Below are positions 46,809 to 58,860 of a stretch of 64,000 nucleotides of DNA, in pieces; positions within the stretch are counted from its first letter, which is position 1; each line of letters starts with the position of its first letter. Source of the stretch: Pagrus major (Eukaryota; Chordata; Actinopteri; Spariformes; Sparidae); assembly GCF_040436345.1 (NCBI RefSeq), contig NC_133221.1, positions 2,629,618-2,693,617 of the forward strand. The letters are read 5' to 3'. The notes under the pieces are model-generated. The model saw only the letters and a list, made by a program, of their open reading frames with translations, did no database searches and was not told where the DNA came from. Made by a program: the position numbers and the translations under genes.

Positions 46809-48227
46809 GTAAATGGACCAGGATTTACCTGGACTCCGGGTTTGTTATTCAGACGGCTAATCGAAAAAAACAGCATCGGTGCAGCTGATTGAGCTGCTTG
46901 TCTGAGCTCAACAGGTTCATTTAACAGCTTTAATTCCGCTTCGAGCTCGTGTTTGAGCAGCTGTCACAGTTTCCGAGGCTTTAAAGTTGAGTTAAAGGAT
47001 GCGTGGTCGTGAAAATGCGGGATTGGGCTGATTTTACAAAGCTGTCAGTGAACACACCAGTGGACAGTGACAGTCATGTGACTGTGTGCACCGTGTTTAC
47101 ATTAGGTCATCAAACACAACATACAGTGTGAGTGTGCACTGTGAGTTATTATGGAGCACACAATAAATACTGTCAGTGACTTATAGAGTCAGAAACACAC
47201 GGTTATACATTATAATACAGTGAGGAACATTTAAAGTGCACTGCTCCAAGTTAGTTATTAACCAAAATATATGTCACAGAATAAACAATCAAGTGAAATA
47301 CTAAAATATCCACAGCTAATTTTGAGTAGTGTACACTTGTTGTTTTACACATATATACTGTTTTTTTAAAGACCAATACTGATACTAATATTTGGAAGAT
47401 AATAAAATCAATAGCTAATAATATGCTGGCTAATAGTAACGATTAATCGAGTCAACTTTTTAAATTAACCACCAACTATTTTAGTTGAAAAGTTGTCATT
47501 TTTTATGAAAAGAAACCTCCAGTTCTCTGATTCCAGCTTCTTAAATGTGAATATTTTCTGGTTTCTTTCCTCCTGTATGACAGTAAACTGAATATCTTTG
47601 GGTTGTGGACAGAATAAGACATTTGAGGATGCAGGCTTAGGAAACACTGATCATTTTATAGACCAAACAACTAATCGATTAATCAAGAAAGATCATAAAG
47701 AAACAACACTGATACGTAACCTTTAGATCTATTTTTTCATGACCAAGATACAGACTGAGCAGGACATGTTTCAGTGTAAAAATCAACCAGTGTATCAGTG
47801 TAGCTCTATTATATTGACTAAAATATAATACGGACACTCACTTATAACCCTGAAATGAAAATAGAAATGAAATGAGGACGCTGAAATCACACTGTGGTTG
47901 CTGTGATTTGTGAAGGGTGCGTTTAAAAATCATTAAAATCATGTGAATATATTCTGTAGGTTTCTATAAAATGTTGATTTTTATGAATTAGTAACTCAAG
48001 CAGCTTCATCAGATGATCACTTAGAGTCACAGATACAAACAACAACTTGCTTGTGAGTACATTGTGTTTAAAAATCAGAACAAAGTTTATTTTCCTCCAA
48101 CAAACTGAACACAGATGAACATTTTCTCAGACTTTAACCAAGACTTTCTTTTTTTTCTTCACTTTTTGCAGCAATTTCTTCGTCTGACTGAAATTCTGTT
48201 CCAGTTCTTGCTGGAGCCTAAAGAGGT

Positions 48228-48270
<43 letters not shown>

Positions 48271-51200
48271 ATTTAGATGTTAATGGGACTTTGGACTCAG
48301 TGATTAGCCTTGATAACTGAACCGAGGTAAAACATTGCCTGTCCTATTGTTTGTGTGTGCAAATGAATGCATGCATTTGTGTGCGTGTGTGTTTGTGCTT
48401 GTCTGTGTGTGTGTGTGTGTGTAGACGGAGAGGTTCATGCAGCAGCTCAGTGAGTTTGCAGGGGAACATGGGATGAGTGCCGGTCCTCTGAGGAACCTGA
48501 TGAAGAGCGTCCTGCTGGTGCCACAGGGTGGGAAACACACACACACATACACACATACACACATACACACACACACACACACACATATCGAACAGTTAAT
48601 TCATTGCGACTATATTTGTTTAGCTTAGCACAAAGACTGGACGCAGACAGAAACAGCCTGGCTCTGCCCACAGTTAAAAAAATCTGCCGAGAAACATTTT
48701 TATAGCTTGTTGAGTTCAAGTACCTGCAGTTGATGTAATAAAACCTTAACAAAGCTTTAAAAGTGGTGGTGAGCCATTGCTTAACTTGTGGACAGAGCCA
48801 TGCTAGCTGTTCCCCCTGCCCCCAGTCTTAATGCTAAGCTAAGCTAACTGGCTGCTGGCTGTAGCTTCATATTTAGTCTAAAAAACGTGTGATGTGATGT
48901 GATGTAATGTGATCTTCCCATCAAACTCTCAGCGAAGTGCATGTCCCAACATGCAGACCTATTATTTTATTGCAACAAAGCCTGTTTTCCAGCTCCTGGT
49001 GGTTTAGATGCATAATCGTCTCACTTTGAGGTAGTTGTAGATCGGTGCAGATTAGGGGATCCAGAAAAAAGTCCCTCACGTTTTGTCTCTGAAGGAGCCA
49101 AAATGTTGTTTGACATCGCTGGAACATTTTCTGCTCTCAAGTTCTCGACACCATACGACATAACACTAACCACTGGTTTTGAGTTTTCCCACGTGGCTCA
49201 ACTCGACTCCTCCTGAAAGTTCAGCTATAAAGTGACCGAAAAGCTTCAGCTGCGGGAAGGTTTTTCCGCGTCAGTGACAGCGATACCTCTCTTTTCTCCT
49301 CAGGAGCCCTGAAGAAAAACCTGACAGCCGAGCAGATCAAAGAAGACCTTGTCACGTTAGGTACACAGCCGAATCAGTCACCGCACACTCGGTCATTAAC
49401 AGGGGTTAAGTATAGCTGCTGGATACTGTTCTCTTATAAAGACCTGTCGGGTTGAAAAGGTGGCGCCTGATTCCCACGAGCAGCATTTCTATTCCTTATT
49501 ATTGTGATGGTTTAACACATGAAACCAAACCTGTTCTATCTGTTGATTCTTCAGGACTGAACGAAGACAAGGCAGCTCACTTTTCACAGCAGGTAACGCT
49601 CCATAAATGACCGATATTACATGTTACATGCTACAGTACTTGTTCACGGCCATTAGACGACGTCATATAAGAAGGTATGGGGCCTTCATCCATCTAGACC
49701 TTTAACACAAGCTTCTCGTCCATGAGTAGATGCACGTTTTCCTCTGTGTGATGATAAAGAAAGAAAATAGTTCCTACATGAAACTGCTCATAACAAGGTC
49801 TGTGGGTTATTTGTGAGTAAGCGGGTCATGATTTCTGGAGAGAGACATTGTTGTTAAGTCTTTAAATTTACTTTCTTGACGCTTTGAGCTCCTTAAGGCG
49901 CTTAACAAAGAGTTTTTTCTATCTCCAAAACTCTGAAACTCACACCAAAACCGTCCACATGGATAAATAACACTACAGGTTAGAGGAACAATATGTGTTG
50001 TTGGTTTTGGGGTGAACTGTCCCTTTTTTTAAAAGTCACATAAGAACCCTTCTTTTTTACACCAGATGTTATTTTATGTGCAGTCTGTGACATTTCTACC
50101 TGTGTTTTGCAGTGGGGCGAGCACTACGCAGCGCTGTCCAGACTCGCTGTCAGACAGACTCTGATGGTGAACCAGCTGGTCGACATGGAGTGGAAGTTTG
50201 GAGGTAAGACGAAGCAAAACGAGACATGTGCTTTACAAAATCATAGTCTTGTCCTGATCACAGAAGGAGGAGGGCTGCAGTTGTGTCTCCTCTCACTCTT
50301 ACTGTGCATATTCATGAACACAGAGGCTGTAGTCTAACACAGTCGTTAGCATAGCGTCTGTCCTTTAATGCTTTGTTTTGGCTTCATTTAAACACCTCTG
50401 ATGTGTCTCTATCAGGCCTCATTGTTTATTCATGCAGCCTAATGACTTCTTCAGACTCACAGATAAAAGAAATGCTAACACACTGGGCAGGAGAATGATT
50501 TGCATTATGTTAAGCTAGTGGTGAGCTGATTTTCATACTGGAGTGGACAGGGAGTGTCTGTAAGAGCTGCACTCATACATGGACTCTGTTTGAATGTACA
50601 GTTAGTGACATGCTAATCACCTCCAGACGGGCTTACAGGCTGTGTCTCTGCATGTCCGGTCACACTGGCTGGGACTCAAGTGGACCGTCTCAGACAAACT
50701 ACACAGTCTGCGGGCATAAAAAATGTAGCAATGTGCCAGCGAAGGTAGTGAAGAAGAAGACCGCAGGCTAGTAAACGTGGATGTACACGATTTCGGATTT
50801 AAAATGTTCATAACATAATCTCCAAAAAGACAATTTTAAGACCACAAGGATACGCACAATGCATTTTGGCAAAAAACACTTAATGTAAACCCATTTGTTT
50901 GTGTTTGTTTGTTTACAAGTCCGCAGTGCTCCTTTAATGCCTTTATTTGACAGCTATCAGTAGAGAGAGGACGGACAAGGGACAGAAAATACAACAAAAG
51001 TCTCCGGCTGAACCTGATCTCAGCACTGCAACACCAAAATATTATGTACTATATATACATATAAATATATATATATAGATTAATGCAGCTTTAGGAGGTA
51101 ATAATATAGATTAAACTGATTTGGTTCTTGTCTAACATGTGATCAGAACTGATCCTACAGTGAAACAATCAGTGACGCATTATTTTTTCTTTTGTAAAAG

Positions 51201-51342
51201 AACTCGTAAAGCTGAAAAACAATCTTTTGTTCTTGTTTGATTCATGATTGTTGTGTTTTCTGACCTCCACAGTGACGGTCGGCACCAGTGAAGTACAGAA
51301 AGTGGGCAACATCTTTCTGCAGGTATGAAAGCTCACACGTGC

Positions 51343-51404
<62 letters not shown>

Positions 51405-53006
51405 CTTTGTTCAGTTGTGTTGAACTTAAACTTTGTCCTCCTGCAGTTGAAGCTGGTGGTCAGAAAGGGGAATTCCACAGAAAACGTCTACATGGGTGAG
51501 TGACTGTGTGCCGTTAGTGATACAAACAGTGTGGAAATTATTTAATTACGTTCACGTAATTTATTGTATGTGGTAAGGACCTCCTCCAACGGCTTCTCTT
51601 ATACTGGAAGTCACGTGTCCGGAGAGTTACATGCTCGGAGCAGGAGATATGAAGCACACCTGAACTTGTTCAAATATCTGAAACAAACCAAACACTTCTT
51701 TTTTCTTACATTAAGCCAAACTGCTGCTGAGTCGCTGAACACAAGCAACAAAGATATTTATAATCAGCAGGACTGCACAGATTGTGCAGAGATATTCCAG
51801 TCTGACCGACCGACACGGAGACTGTAATTTACTTTCTCTTTCTTCATTCTGACATTCGGCCGCTGCTGCTCTCGTACACCAAGAGCAGAATTACATTATG
51901 CAGATGATGATGATGAGGAGATCAACATGAGGAGTTGTTTCTGTGCTAAAACTGCACAAATCCCAAAAGTGATGCCTGTTAACTGTTCATTATGTCTTCA
52001 TTCATTCAACCATTACTTAAATCTCGAAAAGTCATTGAGGACAAACCCTCATGTTCAATGATGTGGAGAGCACAAATAAAAAACAGAATAGGTGCAAAAA
52101 TGTGATAACAAATAGAAACAACGAACACAATCACAGCGCGAGTAAACAGAATAAGAAGCAATATGACAGAATACAAACAAAACAGAAAAAAGTGCTGAAA
52201 ATGATAAGAAACTGCAAACAAACATGACAAAACACAAATAAAACTGAGGTGCACAAAAGATAAATGGCAGACAACCATACAGGACAGCACATAGTTAAAA
52301 ACAGTTACATTCAAACGCTGAGTAGTTTGAAATCAAAGTCTTAAACTGACCTATAGGTAAAACAAGTTTAAATGTATGTTGTGAAATGTTCCCAGTGTGC
52401 GGAGCACTGAAACTGAAGAAGTTCTCCCAAACTTAATATTCACCCGGGGAACGTCGAGCATTATACGATCACTAGAGCGTGTTGAACAGTGGCTCTGTGA
52501 CCAGTTTAATAAAGAGCTGATATATGGTGGCATGTCGCCCTTCAGGGCTTTAAAAAGATACATATTTACACAAAAAAAACCCAAAGTTTATCAGTTTGAA
52601 CATTAAATACCTTGTGTTCCAGTTGTCCAAATTTTTTTGGAATCGGGGTTGTAAATCTGGAGGCATCAGAGCAGGAGGTTGAGCTCTTTATCCATCTGTT
52701 CACCCGTGTTGTTCACTCATTCCTTCTGTTTATTCTCTTATTTTTCCCCCAAACTCATGAAACATGATATACCACAGGTTAAACCACTGTTGTTTATTCC
52801 AAAGTGTGAAAGAGAATCATAAAACTGACATTTTATTTCTTCTTTCGTTGTGTACTAGAGCAATAACGAGTTGATCTCAGTCTGTTTATCTGCTGACTGT
52901 TTCCTGTTTTCTTTCCTCATCCCATCCAGAGTTGACGCTCCCTCAGTTTTACAACTTCCTGCACGAGATGGAGAGAGCTAAGGCCAGCATGGAGTGTTTC
53001 AGCTGA
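46728..53006 (+). CDS. commd7: COMM domain-containing protein 7, nine exons
   Basis: COMMD7 is a subunit of the COMMD/CCDC22/CCDC93 (Commander) assembly, involved in endosomal recycling and in restraining NF-kB. Exons 46728-46808, 48172-48225, 48425-48527, 49304-49360, 49555-49592, 50113-50203, 51273-51322, 51447-51495 and 52930-53006 join in frame (600 nt, 199 residues plus TGA 53004-53006); human COMMD7 has 200. Start MQLHFTKDVLPDSVS aligns with the human N-terminus; residues 1-110 form the helical HN domain. The C-terminal COMM domain spans about 133-197 with LVDMEWKFGV, IFLQLKLVVRKGN and LTLPQFYNFLHEMER. Two further in-frame ATGs upstream (46593, 46644) would add a low-complexity extension and are less likely starts. 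The gene lies divergent from dnmt3b as in human 20q11. Confidence 0.97.
47400..47690. repeat. AATTGATTAA...GTTAGTTGCAGC dispersed repeat
   Basis: Shares CTCTGATTCCAGCTTCTTAAATGTGAATATTTTCTGG and the AAACAACTAATCGATTAATCAAG end with the other copies. commd7 intron 1. Confidence 0.65.
48172..48225 (+). CDS. commd7: commd7 exon 2
   Basis: 54 nt, acceptor ctttttgcag, donor GAG|GTGCAC merging at once into a (CA)n tract. It encodes QFLRLTEILFQFLLEPKE. Confidence 0.95.
48228..48269. repeat. (CA)n tract at commd7 exon 2 donor
   Basis: Begins at +3 of intron 2. Confidence 0.9.
48425..48527 (+). CDS. commd7: commd7 exon 3
   Basis: 103 nt. The acceptor tract is a TG repeat ending TGTAG rather than a polypyrimidine run. 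The donor AGG|GTGGGA is followed by a CA/CATA tract. It encodes TERFMQQLSEFAGEHGMSAG and LRNLMKSVLLVPQ. Confidence 0.93.
48615..48885. repeat. Dispersed repeat GCTAAGCTAACCGGCTGCTGGCTGTAG family, copy 2
   Basis: Nearly complete copy in commd7 intron 3: begins TTAGCTTAGCACAAAGACTGG and ends TGGCTGCTGGCTGTAGCTTC. Confidence 0.65.
49304..49360 (+). CDS. commd7: commd7 exon 4
   Basis: 57 nt, acceptor ttttctcctcag, donor TAG|GTACAC. It encodes GALKKNLTAEQIKEDLVTL. Confidence 0.95.
49555..49592 (+). CDS. commd7: commd7 exon 5
   Basis: 38 nt, acceptor gattcttcag, donor CAG|GTAACG. It encodes GLNEDKAAHFSQQ. Confidence 0.93.
49705..50030 (+). repeat. Dispersed repeat family, copy in commd7 intron 5
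   Basis: Second copy of the repeat at 28805-29120, ending GGGGTGAACTGTCCCTTT. Confidence 0.7.
50113..50203 (+). CDS. commd7: commd7 exon 6
   Basis: 91 nt, acceptor tgttttgcag, donor GAG|GTAAGA. It encodes WGEHYAALSRLAVRQTLMVN and QLVDMEWKFG, entering the COMM domain. Confidence 0.96.
51273..51322 (+). CDS. commd7: commd7 exon 7
   Basis: 50 nt, acceptor gacctccacag, donor CAG|GTATGA with a (CA)n tract 25 nt downstream. It encodes VTVGTSEVQKVGNIFLQ of the COMM domain. Confidence 0.95.
51347..51402. repeat. (CA)n microsatellite, commd7 intron 7
   Basis: About 28 units, filling much of a 124-bp intron. Confidence 0.9.
51447..51495 (+). CDS. commd7: commd7 exon 8
   Basis: 49 nt, acceptor tcctcctgcag, donor TGG|GTGAGT. 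It encodes LKLVVRKGNSTENVYM. Confidence 0.95.
52605..52654. mobile_element. DNA-transposon terminus
   Basis: The end GTTGTCCAAATTTTTTTGGAATCGGGGTTGTA is the reverse complement of TACAACCCCGATTCC..., the terminal sequence of an abundant teleost DNA transposon family. The other end was not identified; sequence from about 52340 may belong to it. Confidence 0.5.
52930..53006 (+). CDS. commd7: commd7 exon 9 and stop
   Basis: 77 nt, acceptor cccatccag. It encodes ELTLPQFYNFLHEMERAKAS then MECFS and TGA. Confidence 0.97.
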
Positions 53007-53235
53007 GTGTGTGTGTGTGTGTGTGTGTGAGTGTGTGTGTGAATGTAAGAGACAGTGTGTGTGTGTGTTCATGTCAGGCTGTAGCTGCAGGGCAGTGTGT
53101 GGTATGTGTTACGTCAGTTGGAGTCTGTGTGTGGCACTGACGGCCTCCCAGTGACTGAAGCTCGACACAAGATACATTTTATTTACTGCCAGACATTTAT
53201 ACTGAAATCTGCTAATAAAAAAATGAATGAAAAGA
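53007..53235 (+). terminator. commd7: commd7 3' UTR with poly(A) signal
   Basis: A short 3' UTR beginning with a TG repeat. AATAAA occurs at 53213-53218, about 210 nt after the stop, with GT-rich sequence (GTCGGTGTCTTC) downstream. Confidence 0.75.
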
Positions 53236-53239
53236 AAAC

Positions 53240-54630
53240 AGACGCAGTCGGTGTCTTCTTTCAACTTTGATTTATGTGGGAATAAAGCCACACTCGGGTG
53301 ATGGAAAGAAAAGTGTTTTTTTGAGAGGCAGGTCTGACAGCTTTAAGTCATTAAGATGAAACTTAATTGAGCCTTGTGGAGACATTTTGATCCAAAACAA
53401 ACTGCAGAGAAAGTTCGCCACACCCACACCTGTTTGATCAAGTTCAGTCCAGTTGTTTCTTTGCATCAATAATAAAGTGATGAATTGAAACGACACTGCA
53501 CACACATGATGGAGCTTGTTGACCTTTTCCACCTGCAAACACCCTGTTAATGTTAAACTAAGTTCATGAACAAAACAACATTGTTAATTAGCAGCAATAA
53601 CGGATCAAATGATTCACGATGAAAGCTTTAATTGCGATAAATAGCACAAACAGATACTTCTGAACCTCGAGGCAGAGTTCAGAGAGAGCGGTGTGTCGTA
53701 CGTGTGGCTGCTAGTCCTCGCCGAACATTTCTATTCTTTTACAAAATACAGTGTCTGTTACTGTAAAGTGGCTCCAGCAGTCTGTCTGACTCAGGGATGT
53801 GCTCAAGTTGCTCAATTTCATGGCAGTCCACCCACTAGTTTGCAAGATACAGTATCTCTTCTTATCGTAAATGCTTTTATTGTGCAACATTTTTATGTTG
53901 CTTTGTACAAAAGTGTCTGCTAGATGAATAAATATTAAAAAAGTGTGTGACATTGTGGTTTTTAATTTTGTTCTACCATAATTTGCGCTTCTGAACAGGA
54001 ACAATAAAAAAAATTATCGAAGGAGAAATCTATTTTCTTAAGTGTCTTTTCTTCCATTTCACAGATGCAAAACCTCTGTACAGTCATTTAATAAATAATG
54101 AAAAAACAATTAGCTTTTGGGGCACTGAAGCTCCCAAAATCAGAAATAAATAAATGGCTCACTAAAGAAGTAAATATGTCATTAAATGCAACAAAATAAT
54201 ACTAAAAATAAAAAAAGCTGTTATAAATTAAATAAAATGATATTTCTGTTTTATTTCGTTTCTGTTTTTATTTACCTCCGTCTTTTATTTACTTTCTCAT
54301 TTTATTATCCATTCAATTAATTAATTTATCCATTTTTAAGAGATCCATGCACCATCTGCAAGTAAAGGACTCCTCACCCAGTCCTAACAATGGTGAAGTA
54401 ACTTATACAGTAAGAGCTCTGTTCAATTGTGTTAAATGTTAAACTAGAAAAAAAAAAAGAAACAGTTATGAATTGAATTGACAAGTAATCAGATACAACT
54501 TATAATCAGAGGTTGGAATGAAACAATAACTCGATAAGAAAACATCAGCTGGTCATGGATCACCATGCTGCAGGCTGGAGCTGCATTGCCATGAAAGGAA
54601 ACAGGCGCACGGCTGCTCTCTGAAGCAACT
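53240..54630. other. Intergenic downstream of commd7
   Basis: AT-rich sequence with no recognised gene or named repeat; open frames here are short and without family resemblance. Confidence 0.5.
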
Positions 54631-54696
54631 CCAGTGTTGCACGGGACTCACAGGAAGTACCCAGACACACACACATTCATGAAGTTTGGTGTGTGT

Positions 54697-54731
<35 letters not shown>

Positions 54732-54899
54732 GGATGGCTGGAAAAAAGAGTATAAAAGAGGGAGCGATAGAGAGAACGGGGTTGTTCCTCCTCGCTTCTT
54801 CCTCAGATCAACATATGAGTACGTGAGCAGCCTACCATCTGAAAAGAAAGGACTTTAAGAGATTCTCAGCTGAGAGTAAGAGGAACAGAGCATATTAAA

Positions 54900-57090
54900 G
54901 ATGAACCATTTTCCAACCAACTGTGGAGTAGAGGAGACATTCGAGGAGACTGTCGACCAGATCCAGAGCAAAGAGAGGCCCAACCTGTTGAGCTCAAGAG
55001 CCTCAGAAAAGATGTTGCTTCTGTCAAAAGAAGGAAGGCCCGCTCCAAACTCGCCCTCTGACGCAGAACAGACGGAGGTAGAACACAAAGAGCTGCGAGT
55101 AAGACGACACAAAGGAGAGAAAAAGGCTTTGGAAATAATCAACGTGCGCTGTACGACTGAGAAGATGGCAAGAGACGTGAGATGGACGACAGGCCTATAC
55201 CCCGGAGGTCAAACAGACAAGACATGATCCTCCAGAGTTATGGCTCGACAGATTAGATGAAACAAAAGCACTAGAAGTGAAGGCTACAACTGGAGAGTGG
55301 GCCAATATTCTGATGATGCCAACCTACTCCTCATTAGCAGCCCAGAAAGAGTTGACCAGCAGATTCAGAACATCTTATCTGGCTGTGACTCATGATGTTA
55401 TGTTAAGAAGAATGAAGAAAGCTGCCTACAAGTTTGCATGTCGGACAGTGGAAGAAATGCAGAGAGATATCTCAGATGATCCTGATGATGAAGTCCCTCA
55501 GCAGGCACAGCAACAACCAGCCCTCAAAACCGGCCCAGATCGCCAACAAGGACCAACACAAGAAGAAACATTGGTACAAGTCGGTGGACATCCCAGTTAT
55601 GACCGAACTGAAAGTGCAAGAAAGTGACTTCTGCCCGGCTGGGAAAGAGACGTTAAAGCAGATTATCTCAAAACCAAATGTGGCTCGGTTCAAGAATGAT
55701 TGTGGAGATTTAGGACCCAAGTATGTTCACACCATCAAAGGAGGAGTACACCGGCCAGTCCACCAGTACCCATTGAAACCAGGAGCTGTCAAAGAGATGG
55801 ACATAATAGTAAAAGAGTTGAGTACCCTAGGAATCATCAGGAAAGAGCCCAAACCCATCACCAACAGCCGATCCAGGCTGTGAAGAAATCTCAATCAGAA
55901 GGAGGAGGATGGAGACTCGTGATGAACTTCAAAGCTCTCAACCGACGAACATTTAAAGTCTTGCCTTAATTTGGGAAATGGATTTTTTTCCCCTAAGAAT
56001 ATCCAAATCATCACAAGTGAAGACAGCATTCACCCACAAAGGCAAGGTGTATGTATGGCAAAGATTACCACAGGGACTCAAAAATTCATCTAATATCTTT
56101 CAATCGACGATGATGGACGTCTTGGATGGACTAGGAGCAACCATCTACATCGGCACCGTATTCATTGCTGATGACACAGAGGAGGAACATCTGGAGAGGC
56201 TGCAGAAAGTGATAGAGAGGATCACGGCAGCAGGATTGAAACTCAACCTTAAGAAGTTCCAGTTTGGACAATTCCAGGTAAACTTTTTGGGATTCAAAGT
56301 CTCTACAGACCTGGGACTCTCAGAGGTTTACCGGGAGAAGGTAAAACAAATCAGTCTGCCAGCTTCAAAGGATGACCTGCAAAAGATCTTGGGACTTTGC
56401 AAATACGTGAGAGATCACGTCCCCAGCTACCAGAAGTATGCCAAACCGCTGTATGCATGTCTCAGTACGAAGAAAGGTGACCAGGATGAGAACGAGAACT
56501 GGGTATGGACAGCTACAGTCCAGATTAGGAGCCTTACCACAAGGCTAGTGGCAGAAGTCAGCTGCGAGGACGAAGATGCTGTGCTGAGAGAAAGCAACGA
56601 AGAAGGGGGAACTGTGACCTCATTGTCATCGATGGAGAAGAAGTATCCACCGGAGGAGAAAGAACTAGCAGTCCTGGCCAAGTGCTGGTGCACCTTGAAG
56701 GAGATGGCACAAGGCCAGGGGATCAAGGTCATCACCCAGAGTCAAGTACACAGGTACCTTAGAGAGGAGACAGTGGATCGTACCAAAGCAACGAAAACGA
56801 GGTGGGGAAGATGGGAAGACGTCCTGCTAGATCCCGATCTCGAGATCGGTCCAGCTCAACCTTTCAGCAAGAAGCCGCAGAAACAGCTGAACGTGGTACA
56901 TCACAAAGCCCAGAGAAGGGAAGGAGCTGCTAAATCTTATCCTAGCATCCAACTCCACAGATCATTAAGAGGAGAGCTGCCATTAACGGACGTGGCTGGT
57001 GATAGTGACCTGACTCTGGTTATTCAGTCAGAAGCTACTGTAGACCAGGTAGGCGTCCGGAAGAAGTTGGGCGTGTCTCTAAAATGTTAA
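54900..57090 (+). pseudogene. Decayed retrovirus-like pol remnant (endogenous retrovirus / LTR element)
   Basis: Reverse-transcriptase sequence is spread over several frames. Around 55640-55870 lies the RT N-terminal segment (VHQYPLKPGAVKEMD, ELSTLGIIRKEPKP). The frame then shifts near 55880 (SIQAVKKSQ-like, GGGWRLVMNFKALNRRT at 55900-55955), stops at 55967, and resumes at 55978 after an apparent internal loss of part of the fingers/palm. From there QVKTAFTHKGKVYVWQRLPQ, IADDTEEEHLERLQ and NFLGFKVSTDLG follow the RT palm/thumb. The YxDD active-site box reads YIGT (56146-56157), so both aspartates are gone. 56620-56750 resembles the RNase H/connection region (MEKKYPPEEKELAVLAKCW). No LTRs, primer site or envelope gene were recognised. 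The copy is inactive. 54900-55630 is open in parts and may be gag/protease debris, which I could not recognise. Confidence 0.85.
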
Positions 57091-58299
57091 AACAGATAAA
57101 ATAGATACAGGAATTAACACAAAGGTAAATAAATACAGAAGCAAAGTAAAATAGAAATATAATTTTACGTCACGTATAATAAATCAATTAATGCCATATT
57201 AACTTATTTATCAAGCCATTCATTATTTCTTCTTTCTTTTTCAACAACACAACATTTCCATAAGACAGAAAGACATTAAGAAAAGACATGAAAGAAACAC
57301 AAGATGAAATCAAAACAGTATTAAAAGTGTAACAGTAGTAATATTCTGATGTTCACCATCTTCGTTTAGCGTTAGCTTGCTCGAATAAGCTAATTACCTT
57401 CAGGGCTTTTGTATTGCAGAACCAGCAACAATACCATACTGTATTGGCTGCCATATATATGATAGCCTATATCAGTACATACATTAAATGTAGATAGATT
57501 TATGTTAATAATGTCATGTATAATATGTAATATCAACAGGTTAAGCAGACAACACTTCATTCTGGAGTTTAACTGTCTCTCACAAGATACCGCAGGTTTC
57601 TTCTTACGGCCTGAAGCTGCACATCTAAGCCGTGTGGTGTGTGTGTGATGTTTCCGTCTCTCTTTCAAATCGTCCCAACCCACCTCAGGTTTTTCCTCAA
57701 ATGTGCACTTTATCATCATCATGAGCATGATCAGACTTATAACTCTTCCTTGTGGCGTACCATTCTCAGCGTCTGTAACTCCACTCTTCACTTCTCCAAA
57801 AGCTCGTCCCCTCAGGAAATCCCGCCATACATAACTTTCACAACCAACACTGTGTATTATGACACATCCTTCCCTCTCGTCGTGTTTAATATCCAGACAG
57901 ACTGATGAATGTGTTTCAATTTAAAAAAAGTGCTAAAGAAACATGGCAGCCATGGAATCAGTCTGAACACGCCCCATCTGCAATCGTCTCTACATTTAAT
58001 GCTCCTCCACTATTTCGCCCTGCAACGCTGCACTTTCAATTGCCAGAAATATGTGCAAATGACAAATGTATATGTCAGAAAGAACTCAGGTTTCCTGACT
58101 TTCTCTAGTTGAAACAACATAAATCATCTCTTGTCAGAAGGTGTGGCATACTCACATACTTTTAACTGTATGTTTATTTGCTTTTGTTCATTTTGAATGA
58201 ACAGAATGAACATTCAAACTCAGAGGGACATGAAATATAATAAGTTAGTCCAATTTTGAAATTAAGGACTTGTTTATAAACTGGAAAAAAAAAAACATA

Positions 58300-58500
58300 A
58301 AATGGCTCCATACAGCTCGTCCTGTCTAATCCAAGTCCACAGAAGCCCTGGGATCCCAAATTGATTTTAACAGACGTTATTTACACTCTTTCTAAAGCCG
58401 AAATCTTCACGGTAGCTGCTAAGCTAAAAGCGTTAGCGTGCACCCCGTCTGAAAAGGGTTGCATCTGCTCGACTACGCTTCAAGATTGGAAATCACATTT
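58300..58500. mobile_element. Foldback repeat fragment, copy 4
   Basis: Carries the central segment of copy 1 in both orientations (CCCAAATTGATTTTAACAGA; CTTCACGGTAGCTGCTAAGC), i.e. a rearranged fragment. Confidence 0.5.
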
Positions 58501-58559
58501 TATGTTTTTTTGGTTGTTACCTCATCGCGATCCGATGCAACAGCAGTTCCTCTGAGTTA

Positions 58560-58860
58560 CTTTAATTACCAAAAGTAGAAGTAAAAGTAAATTAAACATA
58601 AATCTACATGTGTGTAAATATTACCCTGTACTATACTATTTTTCTGATTATTTGAATCATGTCTTTTTTTTTATCTGAATTTAATTTATTTTTAATATTT
58701 AATGCACTTATTTGGCTCTGATGCAGCAATCAGAAAAGTAACTAGTAACTTAAGTTATCAAATTAATGTTGTAAAGAAAAAAGTAAGATATTTGTACCTC
58801 AAACTGTTCTTAAGTAGACTACAGTGCTTGAGGAAATGTACGTAGTTACACTCCATCACT
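58560..58860 (-). repeat. Dispersed TACTTCAGTA-type repeat
   Basis: Carries AAAAGTAGAAGTAAAAGTA, TTAAGTAGACTACAGTGCTTGAGG and GTAGTTACACTCCATCACTGC, same general family as at 13015. Confidence 0.5.
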
